Shown: in pieces, positions 7,643-17,096 of the stretch
How the letters are laid out: each line of letters opens with the position of its first letter
How positions within the stretch are numbered: the stretch's first letter is position 1
NCBI GenBank assembly: GCA_944320595.1
Contig: CALUIB010000005.1
Span: 1 to 64,000, forward strand
DNA from: an uncultured Muribaculaceae bacterium
GTDB taxonomy: Bacteria > Bacteroidota > Bacteroidia > Bacteroidales > Muribaculaceae
Length of the DNA stretch: 64,000 nucleotides
Direction of reading: 5' to 3'
The notes under the pieces: generated by a model
What the model saw: the letters and a program-made list of their open reading frames with translations, nothing else
Told to the model about the DNA's origin: nothing
The model's database searches: none
Position numbers and translations under genes: made by a program

Positions 7643-8593
7643 CTATTGCCGCTGCATGAAACTGGCTACTGCGTGGGAAACCGATGAGATTATCTGTTCG
7701 GTAACATCGAATGTTTCGCCCGAATCTTTTACGAATACGGCAAGCGAATAACCGCAACCGCCCGGCAGGGTTATGTGAGCCACGTCGTTGATTGCCGTCC
7801 ACCGCCCCGTGGCATCGCGGTCGCTCGTGCCGGTCTTATGCGCCACAATGGCATCGGGCGGCAACCCATCGGGTATGCGTTGCAACCCTGTGCGGCAGCC
7901 AAGCAGCGCATTGCGCACAAATTGCAGGTTCCTACTGCCGTTTCCATGCTGCCCTGACGCACTCATCAGCCAGCCGATAAGCCGCGCGGCCTCAAGCGGC
8001 GAAGAATAATTGGCATGGCACAGTGCCGGGTCGCGGTGCATATCGTCCTCGGTAACCGAAATGGCACAATCATCGAACCCAAGCCCCCGTATGTAAGCAT
8101 CGACGGCACTGGGACCGCCAAACCGGGCAAACATAATATCGCAAGCATTGTTGTCGCTCTGCTGTAAAGTATATAAGAGCAGTTCACCCACTGTCATGGT
8201 TATGCCGCCTTGTGGATAGCGGTCACGCAGCGGGCTATAGGTGTTTGGTTTCAAATCGCCGGGAGCAATGTACACCTCATAATCCATGCTCAATCCAAGC
8301 GAATCTAAATAATGCGCAACATATATGGCCTGATGCAGTTTCACTACACTCATAAGCGGATAATACCTGTCGTTATTCACCGTGACGGTATCGCCACAGT
8401 CGGCAACAACGGCCACCCCCACCCCGGCATCATAGCCCGACAGCAACTGCCGCAATTCTCGCCTCAACTCACCTTCGTCTGCACTGGCAGCCATAAAAGG
8501 TAACAATGCACACGCCACCACGGCAAAAGCGCGGCAACACGCCACCGAAGTTCGCTTTATTATGGTGTTCCCCATATCCATCCAAAATTTCAT
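7643..8593 (-). CDS. Class A beta-lactamase, CfxA/PER-like subclass
   Basis: Predicted periplasmic serine beta-lactamase. Motifs in order: active-site S-V-V-K (Ser82, Lys85 from the chosen start), Q-S-D-N-N, TEDDMH followed by NYSSPLEAA (the omega-loop Glu region in the subclass that includes CfxA, PER and VEB), and HKTGTS near the C-terminus. The ending NDVAHITLPGG..YSLAVFVKDS closely resembles CfxA. The N-terminus has a basic stretch then a hydrophobic run ending AASA, fitting a signal peptide. Several starts are possible (8629, 8593, 8581, 8575); 8593 is a choice, not proven. No insertion sequence flanks it, so it looks chromosomal. Activity against cephalosporins is expected by family but untested. 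Confidence 0.9.
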   Translation of the reverse strand: MKFWMDMGNTIIKRTSVACCRAFAVVACALLPFMAASADEGELRRELRQLLSGYDAGVGVAVVADCGDTVTVNNDRYYPLMSVVKLHQAIYVAHYLDSLGLSMDYEVYIAPGDLKPNTYSPLRDRYPQGGITMTVGELLLYTLQQSDNNACDIMFARFGGPSAVDAYIRGLGFDDCAISVTEDDMHRDPALCHANYSSPLEAARLIGWLMSASGQHGNGSRNLQFVRNALLGCRTGLQRIPDGLPPDAIVAHKTGTSDRDATGRWTAINDVAHITLPGGCGYSLAVFVKDSGETFDVTEQIISSVSHAVASFMQRQ

Positions 8594-8664
8594 TACAATT
8601 CTACACAACGAAATAATTCCAGCAACCATGCCCCTATTACAGGCTGTTTGTCTTGCCAGTCATA

Positions 8665-8672
8665 CAAAAGTA
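8665..8672 (-). promoter_or_regulatory. Candidate -7 box for the beta-lactamase gene
   Basis: TACTTTTG on the minus strand matches TAnnTTTG, about 70 bases before the preferred start. No -33 box with ideal spacing was found. Confidence 0.4.
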
Positions 8673-8679
8673 CAAAAAA

Positions 8680-9855
8680 CTATTTTGACTTGAAACAATT
8701 AACAAGCAGAGAAGCCACGGCAAAAGCAGTTCCTACTCCAACCACACCTGTCCACCCATAATGTTGCCAAAACAGGCCTGAGACAAATGTACCGGCAGAA
8801 CCACCCAGGAAGTAAATGGTCATGTAAACGGTGTTGACCCGGTTGATGGCAGATGCGTCAAGGGTGACCACGCTGGTCTGGTTTGACAAATGAATGCATT
8901 GCATTCCCGCATCAATCAAGAGGATGGCGATTATCACCCACAGATAGCTGTCATTCCCCCAAAATGCCAGCAACCATGCAGCCAATACCACAAATCCACC
9001 AATAATAGAGAAGAACCTTGCTCCATACTGTTGAATATAACCACTTATGAAAACCACCGTTGACGCACCTGCCAATCCGCATAAGCCGAGAGCCCCGATA
9101 ATATCGTCACTCGCAAAAAAAGGCTCTTGTTTCATACGGAAAGCAAGGCAACTCCACAGGGCGAAGAACGAGCCATAAGCCAAGGCCGCCCTTAACGACG
9201 CAATACGCAAGTACGGGTATTTGGAGAGCAGGCGTAACAAGGATTTCATCAGCCCTACATAATTTTCTTGCGAACGTGCAGACAGCACTGGCAGCATCTT
9301 GTAAATCATCAGGAAACACCCGAGCATGAATGCACAAGCCACAAAATAGACGGAACGCCATCCCCACACATCAGCCAAGAAACCACTGAACACCCGTGAG
9401 CCAAGAATGCCTATGAGCAAGCATGACTGTATAATCCCCACATTGCGCACCTTGTGCGCAGGTGCTGAATGATAAGACACCAACGGAATAAAGAACTGCG
9501 GCATGACCGATGATGCCCCGGCAAGCAAGGACGCACCCCACACCCAATAGATATTAGGTGCAAGCGCTATGGCGAGCAAGGCGCACGATGAAATGACATA
9601 ATTTGCCAATATCAGTTTCTTCCGTGAAACCAAATCGCCAAGCGGAATGACAAACACAAGCCCGGCCACATAACCTATTTGGGTCAATGTCGCCACCATG
9701 CTGGCTGCGAAATCGGTTACATCGAAATCCCTCGCCATGCTGCCCAACAAGGGCTGGTTGTAGTAGCAGTTGGCAACGGAAAGCCCGGTAGCAACCGCCA
9801 TCAGAGCCAGCAGCGGTGCCGGGATGCCTCTATTTTCACACAATTCATACTTCAT
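8680..9855 (-). CDS. MFS transporter, drug efflux type
   Basis: Inner-membrane major facilitator of 391 residues with about 12 hydrophobic segments in two halves. The N-terminal NCYYNQPLLGSMARDF and the loop GDLVSRKK after the second segment are characteristic of MFS efflux permeases. It follows an SMR gene after 13 bases on the same strand, so the two probably form one operon, divergent from a Crp-family regulator. Substrates are unknown; a role in toxic compound export is inferred from family and neighbours. Confidence 0.85.
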   Translation of the reverse strand: MKYELCENRGIPAPLLALMAVATGLSVANCYYNQPLLGSMARDFDVTDFAASMVATLTQIGYVAGLVFVIPLGDLVSRKKLILANYVISSCALLAIALAPNIYWVWGASLLAGASSVMPQFFIPLVSYHSAPAHKVRNVGIIQSCLLIGILGSRVFSGFLADVWGWRSVYFVACAFMLGCFLMIYKMLPVLSARSQENYVGLMKSLLRLLSKYPYLRIASLRAALAYGSFFALWSCLAFRMKQEPFFASDDIIGALGLCGLAGASTVVFISGYIQQYGARFFSIIGGFVVLAAWLLAFWGNDSYLWVIIAILLIDAGMQCIHLSNQTSVVTLDASAINRVNTVYMTIYFLGGSAGTFVSGLFWQHYGWTGVVGVGTAFAVASLLVNCFKSK

Positions 9856-9868
9856 CTGCCGCCACCTT

Positions 9869-10195
9869 TCAATATGACACGATTTTCAATCCTATCAAGG
9901 AAGCAATGAGCGTGAACAGGAAGAAAAGCCGTATGGGAGTGGCAGGTTCCTTAAAGACAAATATCCCAATCAAGACAGTACCTACCGCCCCTATGCCAGT
10001 CCAAATAGCGTATGCAGTGCCCAAAGGCAAAGTCTGAACCGCCTTGGCAAGCAAAGCCATGCTCAATACCGTAGAAATCAAGAAACCGCTCCCCCACAAA
10101 TAAAATTCAAGCCCTGATGCCGCTCTCGTTTTCCCCAAGCAGAATGTAAGGCTTACCTCAAACAATCCTGCCAAAAATAAGATAATCCAGTTCAT
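9869..10195 (-). CDS. Small multidrug resistance (SMR) family protein
   Basis: A 108-residue membrane protein with four hydrophobic segments, the usual SMR size. The first begins MNWIILFLAGLFEVSLTF with the conserved Glu of the SMR proton/cation site in its first helix, and TLPLGTAYAIWTGIGAVG is the family signature. The frame is open to 10300, but the ATG at 10195 gives the canonical N-terminus. A -7 box TACTTTTG at 10222-10229 lies upstream. It could be a guanidinium exporter (SugE/Gdx type) or a drug exporter. Confidence 0.9.
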   Translation of the reverse strand: MNWIILFLAGLFEVSLTFCLGKTRAASGLEFYLWGSGFLISTVLSMALLAKAVQTLPLGTAYAIWTGIGAVGTVLIGIFVFKEPATPIRLFFLFTLIASLIGLKIVSY

Positions 10196-10221
10196 ACCTA
10201 TTGATTTATTAAATTCGGACG

Positions 10222-10229
10222 CAAAAGTA
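10222..10229 (-). promoter_or_regulatory. Candidate -7 box for the SMR/MFS operon
   Basis: Minus-strand TACTTTTG, 27 bases upstream of the SMR ATG. It lies next to the inverted repeats at 10250-10268. Confidence 0.5.
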
Positions 10230-10249
10230 AGCATACAATCCACGACAAA

Positions 10250-10292
10250 TTTTTGCATCGGGCAAAAACGGATTTTGCATTTGACAAAAAAA
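10250..10292. promoter_or_regulatory. Candidate operator: two inverted repeats between divergent genes
   Basis: TTTTTGC (10250-10256), 5 bases, GCAAAAA (10262-10268) is a perfect 7-bp inverted repeat. A second, weaker one (TTTTG, 7 bases, CAAAA) follows around 10273-10289. Their place between the SMR/MFS operon and the Crp-family gene makes them candidate sites for that regulator. Confidence 0.45.
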
Positions 10293-10327
10293 ACAGCCAT
10301 TAATTCCAGTTTCCGTGCGCTATTTTA

Positions 10328-10335
10328 TAATTTTG
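10328..10335 (+). promoter_or_regulatory. Candidate -7 box for the Crp-family gene
   Basis: TAATTTTG, 17 bases before the ATG at 10352; the -33 box is poor. Confidence 0.45.
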
Positions 10336-10351
10336 CACACCATCAACAGCA

Positions 10352-10921
10352 ATGAACATGGATATAAAGGAAATCATCAACCAAAGATACGCCATGCCCG
10401 ACACATCTCTGGACAGGTTGCGGCAATGCCTGTCGGAAGTTTCATACCCCAAGGGATTCCATGTGTTGGAAAGCGGCAAGGTTGAGAAAGACATCTTTTT
10501 CATCAAGCAAGGCATTGTCCGCGCCTATACGTCGGTTGACGGGAAGGAAATCACTTTCTGGGTGGGCAAGGAAGGTGCCACACTTGTTTCCATGAAAGGC
10601 TATGTGAACGACGAGCCGGGATATGAAACCATGGAGCTGATGGAAAACTCGGTATTATACGTATTGGAAAGGAAAAAACTGAAAGAGCTGTTTTCCGACG
10701 ATTTGCACATAGCCAATTGGGGGCGGCGTTATGCCGAAATGGAATTGCTTGCCACCGAGGAACGGCTGATTTCCATGCTGTCGGCCATCGCCTCGGAACG
10801 GTATAACGAGCTGCTGAAAAAAGAACCCGATTTGTTGCAACGGTTGCCCTTAGGAAGCATCGCCACATATTTGGGCATCACGCAGGCAAGCCTGAGCAGG
10901 ATTCGAGCAAAACTAAAGTGA
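10352..10921 (+). CDS. Crp/Fnr family transcriptional regulator
   Basis: A 189-residue DNA-binding regulator with an N-terminal cyclic-nucleotide-binding-like beta-roll (about 20-120) containing KDIFFIKQGIVRAYTSVDG and the EITFWVGKEG turn. A helical linker and a short C-terminal helix-turn-helix follow (LPLGSIATYLGITQASLSRI, about 165-185). It lacks an Fnr-type Cys cluster, so oxygen sensing is unlikely. It is divergent from the SMR/MFS efflux operon, which is therefore its most likely target, possibly with autoregulation through the inverted repeats between them. Effector unknown. Confidence 0.85.
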   Translation: MNMDIKEIINQRYAMPDTSLDRLRQCLSEVSYPKGFHVLESGKVEKDIFFIKQGIVRAYTSVDGKEITFWVGKEGATLVSMKGYVNDEPGYETMELMENSVLYVLERKKLKELFSDDLHIANWGRRYAEMELLATEERLISMLSAIASERYNELLKKEPDLLQRLPLGSIATYLGITQASLSRIRAKLK

Positions 10922-11015
10922 CAAAAGATAGCACAAGACCGAAAAGTAACTCAAAATAACTTGATAAAATATCCAATATCGCAAAATTTAAACAGTCTCT
11001 TACTTTTTTATTTTG

Positions 11016-11023
11016 TAATTTTG
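11016..11023 (+). promoter_or_regulatory. Candidate -7 box for metG
   Basis: TAATTTTG, 24 bases before the metG ATG; no clear -33 box. Confidence 0.5.
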
Positions 11024-11047
11024 CACGAAATAAGTAAAAATTGATAT

Positions 11048-13087
11048 ATGGAAAAGAAATTTGCACGTACTCTCGTCACCACGGCGTTGCCTTACGCCAA
11101 CGGCCCCGTACACATCGGGCACCTTGCAGGAGTGTATGTTCCTGCCGACATCTACACTCGCTACTTGCGAATGAAGGGCGAGGACGTGATAATGATAGGC
11201 GGCAGCGACGAGCATGGTGTGCCAATCACGCTCAAGGCCCGCGCCGAGGGTGTAAGCCCACAAGACATAGTTGACCGCTACCACGGCATCATCAAAAAGT
11301 CGTTTGAGGAGCTGGGCATATCGTTCGACATATACTCGCGCACCACCAGCAAGATACATTGCCAAACGGCAAGCGACTTCTTCCGCCGACTCTACGACAA
11401 GGGTGAATTTATCGAAAAAACGTCGATGCAATACTACGACGAGGAGGCAAAGCAATTCCTCGCCGACCGCTACATAGTGGGTACCTGCCCGCACTGCGGA
11501 TACGACCACGCCTATGGCGACCAGTGCGAAAAGTGCGGAACATCGCTCAGTGCCAACGACCTCATCGACCCGCATTCGGCCATCACCGGCAGCAAGCCAG
11601 TGAAAAAGGAGACCAAGCACTGGTACCTGCCGCTCGACAAGTGGGAACCCGCCTTGCGCAAATGGATACTCGAAGGCCACCGCGAATGGAAACCAAACGT
11701 ATATGGCCAGTGCAAATCGTGGCTCGACCTGGGCCTGCAACCGCGCGCCGTGAGCCGCGACCTCGACTGGGGCGTGCCAGTGCCGGTAGAAGGTGCCGAG
11801 GGAAAGGTGTTATATGTGTGGTTCGACGCACCAATTGGCTACATATCCAACACCAAGGAGCTGCTCCCCGACCGCTGGGAAGAATACTGGAAACGCGACG
11901 ACACTCGCATAATCAATTTCATCGGCAAGGACAACATAGTGTTCCACTGCATAGTGTTCCCGGCAATGCTCATGGCCGACGGCGGCTATCAATTGCCCGA
12001 GAACGTGCCGGCCAACGAGTTCCTGAACCTTGAAGGCGACAAAATATCCACCTCACGCAACTGGGCCGTGTGGCTGCACGAATACTTGGAGGAGTTCCCG
12101 GGCAAGCAAGACGTGCTGCGATATGTGCTCACGGCCAATGCCCCCGAGACCAAGGACAACGATTTCACATGGCGCGACTTCCAGGCTCGCAACAACAACG
12201 AGCTTGTGGCAATATTCGGCAACTTCGTGAACCGCTCGATTGTGCTTACCTGCAAATACTTTGGCGGCACAGTACCCGAACGTGGCGAACTCACCGAATA
12301 TGACCGCCAGACGCTCGACGAGTTCAAGGACGTGAAAGAAACTCTCGGCAACAACATCGAGCACTTCCGTTTCCGCGATGCCTTGCGCGACGCAATGAAC
12401 CTGGCCCGTATCGGCAACAAGTATCTCGCCGACACCGAGCCGTGGAAACTTGCCAAGACCGACATGAACCGCGTGGCGACAATCTTGAATGTGGCACTGC
12501 AAATCACTGCCAACCTGGCCATAGCGTTCGAGCCGTTCCTGCCATTCTCCTCCGAGAAACTGCGCAAGATGATTAATATGCCCGAGGCCAACTGGAACAA
12601 GTTGGGCAGCATCGACATCCTTGCCGCAGGCAGCGCATTGGAGAAACCCGAGTTGCTGTTCGAGAAAATCGAAGACGCGGTTATCGAGGCGCAAATGCAG
12701 AAACTTGAATGCATAAAGCAGGAAAATATAATCAAGAACTTCCGCCCCGAGCCGGTAGCTCCGTCGGTGCAAATCGACGACTTCGGCAAGCTCGACATCC
12801 GCGTGGGCAAAGTGCTTGACTGCCAAAAAGTGCCAAAGGCCGACAAATTGCTGCAATTCAAAATCGACGACGGGCTGGGCGGACGCACCATTGTGAGCGG
12901 CATAGCCAAGTATTACGCCCCCGAAGACCTTGTAGGCAAGGAAGTGTGCTTCATAGCCAACCTTGAACCGCGCAAGCTCAAGGGCATAGTGTCGCAAGGC
13001 ATGATACTTAGTGCCGAAGATGCCGGAGGCCGCTTGGTGGTAATAGGCCCGCAGGGCGAAGTGAAACCCGGTTGCCAAGTAAAATAA
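11048..13087 (+). CDS. metG: Methionyl-tRNA synthetase
   Basis: Cytosolic class I synthetase charging tRNA-Met. The 679 residues contain the HIGH motif at 22-25 (VHIGHLAG), a zinc knuckle near 147-163 (CPHCGYDH...CEKCG), the KMSKS-equivalent KISTS near 331, the anticodon-binding helical domain, and a C-terminal EMAP-II/Trbp111-like tRNA-binding domain from about 575 (KLDIRVGKV, then VSGIAKYY and [12 protein letters not shown]). Length fits the long, dimeric bacterial form. The LD-carboxypeptidase gene begins two bases after its stop. Confidence 0.97.
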   Translation: MEKKFARTLVTTALPYANGPVHIGHLAGVYVPADIYTRYLRMKGEDVIMIGGSDEHGVPITLKARAEGVSPQDIVDRYHGIIKKSFEELGISFDIYSRTTSKIHCQTASDFFRRLYDKGEFIEKTSMQYYDEEAKQFLADRYIVGTCPHCGYDHAYGDQCEKCGTSLSANDLIDPHSAITGSKPVKKETKHWYLPLDKWEPALRKWILEGHREWKPNVYGQCKSWLDLGLQPRAVSRDLDWGVPVPVEGAEGKVLYVWFDAPIGYISNTKELLPDRWEEYWKRDDTRIINFIGKDNIVFHCIVFPAMLMADGGYQLPENVPANEFLNLEGDKISTSRNWAVWLHEYLEEFPGKQDVLRYVLTANAPETKDNDFTWRDFQARNNNELVAIFGNFVNRSIVLTCKYFGGTVPERGELTEYDRQTLDEFKDVKETLGNNIEHFRFRDALRDAMNLARIGNKYLADTEPWKLAKTDMNRVATILNVALQITANLAIAFEPFLPFSSEKLRKMINMPEANWNKLGSIDILAAGSALEKPELLFEKIEDAVIEAQMQKLECIKQENIIKNFRPEPVAPSVQIDDFGKLDIRVGKVLDCQKVPKADKLLQFKIDDGLGGRTIVSGIAKYYAPEDLVGKEVCFIANLEPRKLKGIVSQGMILSAEDAGGRLVVIGPQGEVKPGCQVK

Positions 13088-13089
13088 GC

Positions 13090-14016
13090 ATGATATTCCC
13101 AAAACCGTTAAGACGCGGCGACAAGGTGGCAATCTTGTCGCCGTCGTCGCATATAATCCCCGAGAGGGTGGATGGCGCAGCCTCGGTGCTGCAAGAATGG
13201 GGCTACGAGCCAGTAATATGCCCACATTGCAAAGGCCACCGGGGAACTTACAGCGGAAACGTCGAGGAGCGACTTGCCGACCTGCTGTGGGCCGTGGGCG
13301 AGCCGTCGGTACGGGCCATCTTGTGCAGCCGCGGCGGATATGGCGCAGTGCAGCTGTTGCCGTCATTGCCCACCGAATTGATACGGCGCGACCCAAAGTG
13401 GCTGATTGGTTTCAGCGACATATCGGCGCTGCATGCGGCATGGCTGCGGGCAGGCGTTGCAAGCCTCCACAGTTCCATGGCAAAGCTGCTTGCCGAGGGC
13501 GGTACAGCCGACCCGTGCAGCCGACTGATGCTCGACGTGCTGCAAGGTCGATTTCCCCGATATTCCATTCCCTCCCATCCGCTTAACCGCCACGGGCAAG
13601 CCACTGGCATGATTGTGGGCGGCAACCTTGCAGTGCTTAGCGCACTCGTCTCCACACCCTACGACATATTAAAACCAGGCCGCATACTTTTCATCGAGGA
13701 CATAAACGAGGAAATCTATAAAGTAGAACGAATGCTATACACATTGCTCCTCAACGGAACTCTCGCAAGGCTTAGCGGCCTCATCGTGGGCAGATTCACC
13801 GGCCAGCACTCCCCCGACCGCAACGGCGACACCATGGAACAGATGATATCCCGCATGGTAGCCCCCTTCGGCTATCCAGTGGCGATAGGGTTACCCATAG
13901 GCCACATCGACGGCAACGTGCCGATAGTGGAAGGCTCCTACGCCACCCTCACCGTCACAGCCTCAGGCACCACACTGCAATTGACAACCTGCACTCCGGC
14001 AGATTTTCCCCAATAG
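13090..14016 (+). CDS. Muramoyltetrapeptide LD-carboxypeptidase, peptidase family S66
   Basis: Predicted to trim the terminal D-Ala from murein tetrapeptides in peptidoglycan recycling. From the ATG at 13090 (two bases after the metG stop) it has 308 residues. Visible features are the S66 start FPKPLRRGDKVAILSPSS, CSRGGYGAVQLLP, the nucleophile motif GFSD (IGFSDISALH), Glu in FIEDINEEIYKVERM and the catalytic His in GLPIGHIDGN. There is no signal peptide, as expected for a cytosolic recycling enzyme. Probable two-gene operon with metG, closed by the hairpin at 14048-14091. Confidence 0.9.
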   Translation: MIFPKPLRRGDKVAILSPSSHIIPERVDGAASVLQEWGYEPVICPHCKGHRGTYSGNVEERLADLLWAVGEPSVRAILCSRGGYGAVQLLPSLPTELIRRDPKWLIGFSDISALHAAWLRAGVASLHSSMAKLLAEGGTADPCSRLMLDVLQGRFPRYSIPSHPLNRHGQATGMIVGGNLAVLSALVSTPYDILKPGRILFIEDINEEIYKVERMLYTLLLNGTLARLSGLIVGRFTGQHSPDRNGDTMEQMISRMVAPFGYPVAIGLPIGHIDGNVPIVEGSYATLTVTASGTTLQLTTCTPADFPQ

Positions 14017-14345
14017 TCAACAAAACAAATTCCTCCTTTTAACCCACAAAATAATTATAATTGCAAATTTAATTGCAATTATAATTATTTTTTCATTAAT
14101 TTGTGAGTATAATATAATTGAAACTCCATGGAAGAACCGCCACAAATATTAATTACTAAAGTTATACCCACCACCTAACGAGCACAACTGCTTGATTTAT
14201 AAAAACTTATTTTATGCAAACCACATAAAATACTTTTATCTTGCCCCCTCTTATGAGTCTCTATGACAAGTTTTTTTAATTGTTACTCTACACGATAAAG
14301 AAACATCGTATTGTAACATTACACGACAACCAAAATAAAAAAATC
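14017..14345. other. AT-rich intergenic region
   Basis: 329 bases with no credible gene. Apart from the hairpin at 14048-14091 it holds the leader of the C13-type peptidase gene. A weak -7-like TATCTTGC lies near 14237; no good consensus promoter was found. Confidence 0.7.
14048..14091 (+). terminator. Perfect 19-bp AT-rich hairpin with T-run
   Basis: Arms 14048-14066 and 14073-14091 are exact reverse complements around a 6-base loop, and Ts continue after the second arm. Placed 31 bases after the LD-carboxypeptidase stop, it probably terminates the metG operon; its symmetry would also allow operator use. Confidence 0.7.
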
Positions 14346-17030
14346 ATGACAATGAAAAAATTAACTACATTCATCTTACTGCTATTTTACTGTGGCATGG
14401 CGGTAACATACGCAGAACTCAAGGATGTTTCCCAAGAAGATGCATTAGCCATTGCCCAACGCCAATTCATTGGGCAAGACGTGGACTATTTCCTATATAA
14501 AAGAGATCCTGACGGAAGAGCTGGGTGGCAAATTTTCGTCGATGCAGAGCCAATGAAAGGATGGAAACATGACTGCTACATGGTTTATGTAAACACGGGA
14601 ACATATGATATCGATACTTACATTCCATCAGTACGATATATAGATTCTCCCCCTATTGGGAAATATACTCCATTGTCTGTTAAAAACAGATATGGAAACA
14701 AGGCAAACTCAAAGCCCCTTGTAAGAAAATCTGCGAACAATCAAATTGAAGATCTCGAGGCAGCAAAAAGGACTTACGCCATAATAATAAGCGGAGGGGT
14801 TAATGCTGTATTTAATTATGAGAGATACTGGAATGACTGTTCTTTCATCTATCAAACTCTTGTCAACAAATATAACATTCCAAAGGACAACATTTTCCCA
14901 ATAATGTCTGATGGAACAGATCCTTATGAAGACATGAGGTGTACAACAGGTGGCATCATATCCCAACCTCTTGACCTTGACAATGACGGAGTAGCAGATA
15001 TAAAACTTGCTGCCACAAAGAGTAATATAGCAAATACACTTTCCCAGTTGTCAAGAAAACTTCAAAAAGATGATCACCTATTTATTTATGTGATTGATCA
15101 TGGTGGAACAGACGATAACAAAACTAATTCTTATATATGCCTATGGAACAATGAAACACTTTATGATTATGAGTTGGCAAATATGTTAACTCCATTCTCA
15201 GAAAAATTTGTCAACATTAACGTAGTATTAGGACAATGCTTTTCCGGCGGATTCAATGACAACCTAACAAAAGTTGGTTGTGTTGTATCTTCCGCGTCAA
15301 CGGGAAGTGAAAGTTCATGGTCGTGCCCCGATATACCGTATGATGAGTTTGTTTATCATTGGACATCCGCCATGAATAATGCCACACACGATGGGATAAC
15401 GGTAAATCCCGACACTGATGGTAATGGGCGCATTACAGTCGAAGAGGCTTTTGAGTATGCAAAACAGAATGACCGCATAACGGCTGAACATCCTCAATAT
15501 ACATCCACACCAGTTTCAGTAGGCGAGGATTTGGCATTCAATCACATTGTTCCATCAATTGACTTATACGTAAAGGACAACGATTTAGATTTTGGCCAGG
15601 AACCAAACTTAACCACCGACCAATTTTGGGGTAGCCCATCAATATGCGTTAGAAATAACCAAGACAGCATTTTTGAACACGAAGATCCATATTATACGAA
15701 CGACCATAAAATGGCATATATATACCTAAGAGTTTACAATCGAGGAAAAGAAGATTATCTTGGCGGTAAATTTGCCATAATGTATTGGGCCTTGGCATCT
15801 ACAGGTCTGACTGACAAAGTGTGGAAAGGTCGAGAGCTATATGAAGGAAAATACCCGACTGGAGGAGACTTAGAAGCAATACATATAGATGCAATCTCTG
15901 CAGGGTCTTATCGAGATGTTGAAATTCCATGGATGTTACCACAATTAATGGTTGCTAATCCTGGTGAAAAATTACATTTCTGTTTATTGGCTAAAATAAT
16001 GGATACTGCGTATGATGATGGATATGTAGATGGAACTGTTTATTTCGATTTACCTGGAAGTAATAATCAGGCTCAAAAGAATGTGAATATTATTAGTAAA
16101 GAAGAACTTTCTGAAGGAATCAATATATTTGTAAGAAACACAATCACAGACAATGAATCATATTCACTCGAATTAGTACCTCGTGAAGTAGGAGACATAC
16201 TATTGTTCTCACAAGCTAATATGGAGATGGAAATGAGTCCTACAATATATGAAGCTTGGAAACGAGGTGGATTTAAAGCCGAAAATATTGAATTACCTAC
16301 AGGCACAATAAATGGTGCAGAGGCAAGGACTGTAAAGTTTGTCTCTCCTAAAAGTAAATTGAAAGCAATAAGCCTCAACAAGGATGAATATGATGTAGTC
16401 AAAATAAAATTCAATTTCTCTCTTGCAAAAACTGCATTTAAAGAACCTATCATTCCACTAAAGCCTAAATATTACACTTATGATTTGATACAGAAAGACG
16501 AAGATGGCAACATTATAGGCGGTGAAACATTTTTTGTAGAACCACCATTATTTACATTCAAGCCAATTGAAATAATTCCCACTTATGAGGGAGACAGCAT
16601 AATGCTCAAAACCGACCTCTCTGAATATAAATCAATTGAATGGTTTAAAGAAAATGGAGAAAGCCTTGGCCACACGAGCTCAATTACCGTCATGCCACGC
16701 TACAATGATGATAATTTTGCAGTCGTAGCTTTATCTGAAAATGGAGAAATTGCAACTGGAAAAATTTCTTTAGAGGCAGATTACGGTATAAAAACTGTTT
16801 CAACAGCTACACCCAACACAATTATAGTCAATTTAAAATCTGATGCTCCCGCCAATGCTGAAATACGTATAAACTCAGCTGTTGACGGAACAATAAAATT
16901 GACTACACAAATTCCATTGGGTACAAATTCCATCTCGGTAAACAGTTCAAGTTTATCCAATGGCATATATGTCTTGACTTATTCTGTTGACGGGACTAAT
17001 ATCGATCAAAAGAAAATAACAGTTCACTAA
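14346..17030 (+). CDS. Secreted C13 (legumain-like) cysteine peptidase with type IX secretion C-terminal domain
   Basis: An 894-residue exported protein. After a signal peptide (hydrophobic about 7-20) comes a small domain (DVSQEDALAIAQRQF to about 100), then a peptidase-like domain. His252 in VIDHGGTDD and Cys298 in VLGQCFSGGF match the catalytic His-Gly and Cys of clan CD family C13. NPDTDGNGRITVEEAFEYA (about 355-375) looks like a calcium-binding loop. Beta-rich domains follow, and the end (GIYVLTYSVDG...KKITVH) resembles a type A T9SS sorting domain. Start chosen at 14346 to place the signal peptide; ATG at 14352 is equally good. The gene is much more AT-rich than its neighbours, consistent with transfer or relaxed codon use. 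Confidence 0.85.
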   Translation: MTMKKLTTFILLLFYCGMAVTYAELKDVSQEDALAIAQRQFIGQDVDYFLYKRDPDGRAGWQIFVDAEPMKGWKHDCYMVYVNTGTYDIDTYIPSVRYIDSPPIGKYTPLSVKNRYGNKANSKPLVRKSANNQIEDLEAAKRTYAIIISGGVNAVFNYERYWNDCSFIYQTLVNKYNIPKDNIFPIMSDGTDPYEDMRCTTGGIISQPLDLDNDGVADIKLAATKSNIANTLSQLSRKLQKDDHLFIYVIDHGGTDDNKTNSYICLWNNETLYDYELANMLTPFSEKFVNINVVLGQCFSGGFNDNLTKVGCVVSSASTGSESSWSCPDIPYDEFVYHWTSAMNNATHDGITVNPDTDGNGRITVEEAFEYAKQNDRITAEHPQYTSTPVSVGEDLAFNHIVPSIDLYVKDNDLDFGQEPNLTTDQFWGSPSICVRNNQDSIFEHEDPYYTNDHKMAYIYLRVYNRGKEDYLGGKFAIMYWALASTGLTDKVWKGRELYEGKYPTGGDLEAIHIDAISAGSYRDVEIPWMLPQLMVANPGEKLHFCLLAKIMDTAYDDGYVDGTVYFDLPGSNNQAQKNVNIISKEELSEGINIFVRNTITDNESYSLELVPREVGDILLFSQANMEMEMSPTIYEAWKRGGFKAENIELPTGTINGAEARTVKFVSPKSKLKAISLNKDEYDVVKIKFNFSLAKTAFKEPIIPLKPKYYTYDLIQKDEDGNIIGGETFFVEPPLFTFKPIEIIPTYEGDSIMLKTDLSEYKSIEWFKENGESLGHTSSITVMPRYNDDNFAVVALSENGEIATGKISLEADYGIKTVSTATPNTIIVNLKSDAPANAEIRINSAVDGTIKLTTQIPLGTNSISVNSSSLSNGIYVLTYSVDGTNIDQKKITVH

Positions 17031-17096
17031 TGTTTAACTAAGGAGGGGAAGTGTTGCCGAAATGGCACACTCCCCCCACTCGCAAATCAATGAATT

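Noticed and set aside
12053..13396. 447-codon frame opposite metG and the LD-carboxypeptidase gene
   Set aside because: It spans two real genes in the other direction and carries no domain; both genes have full catalytic motifs.
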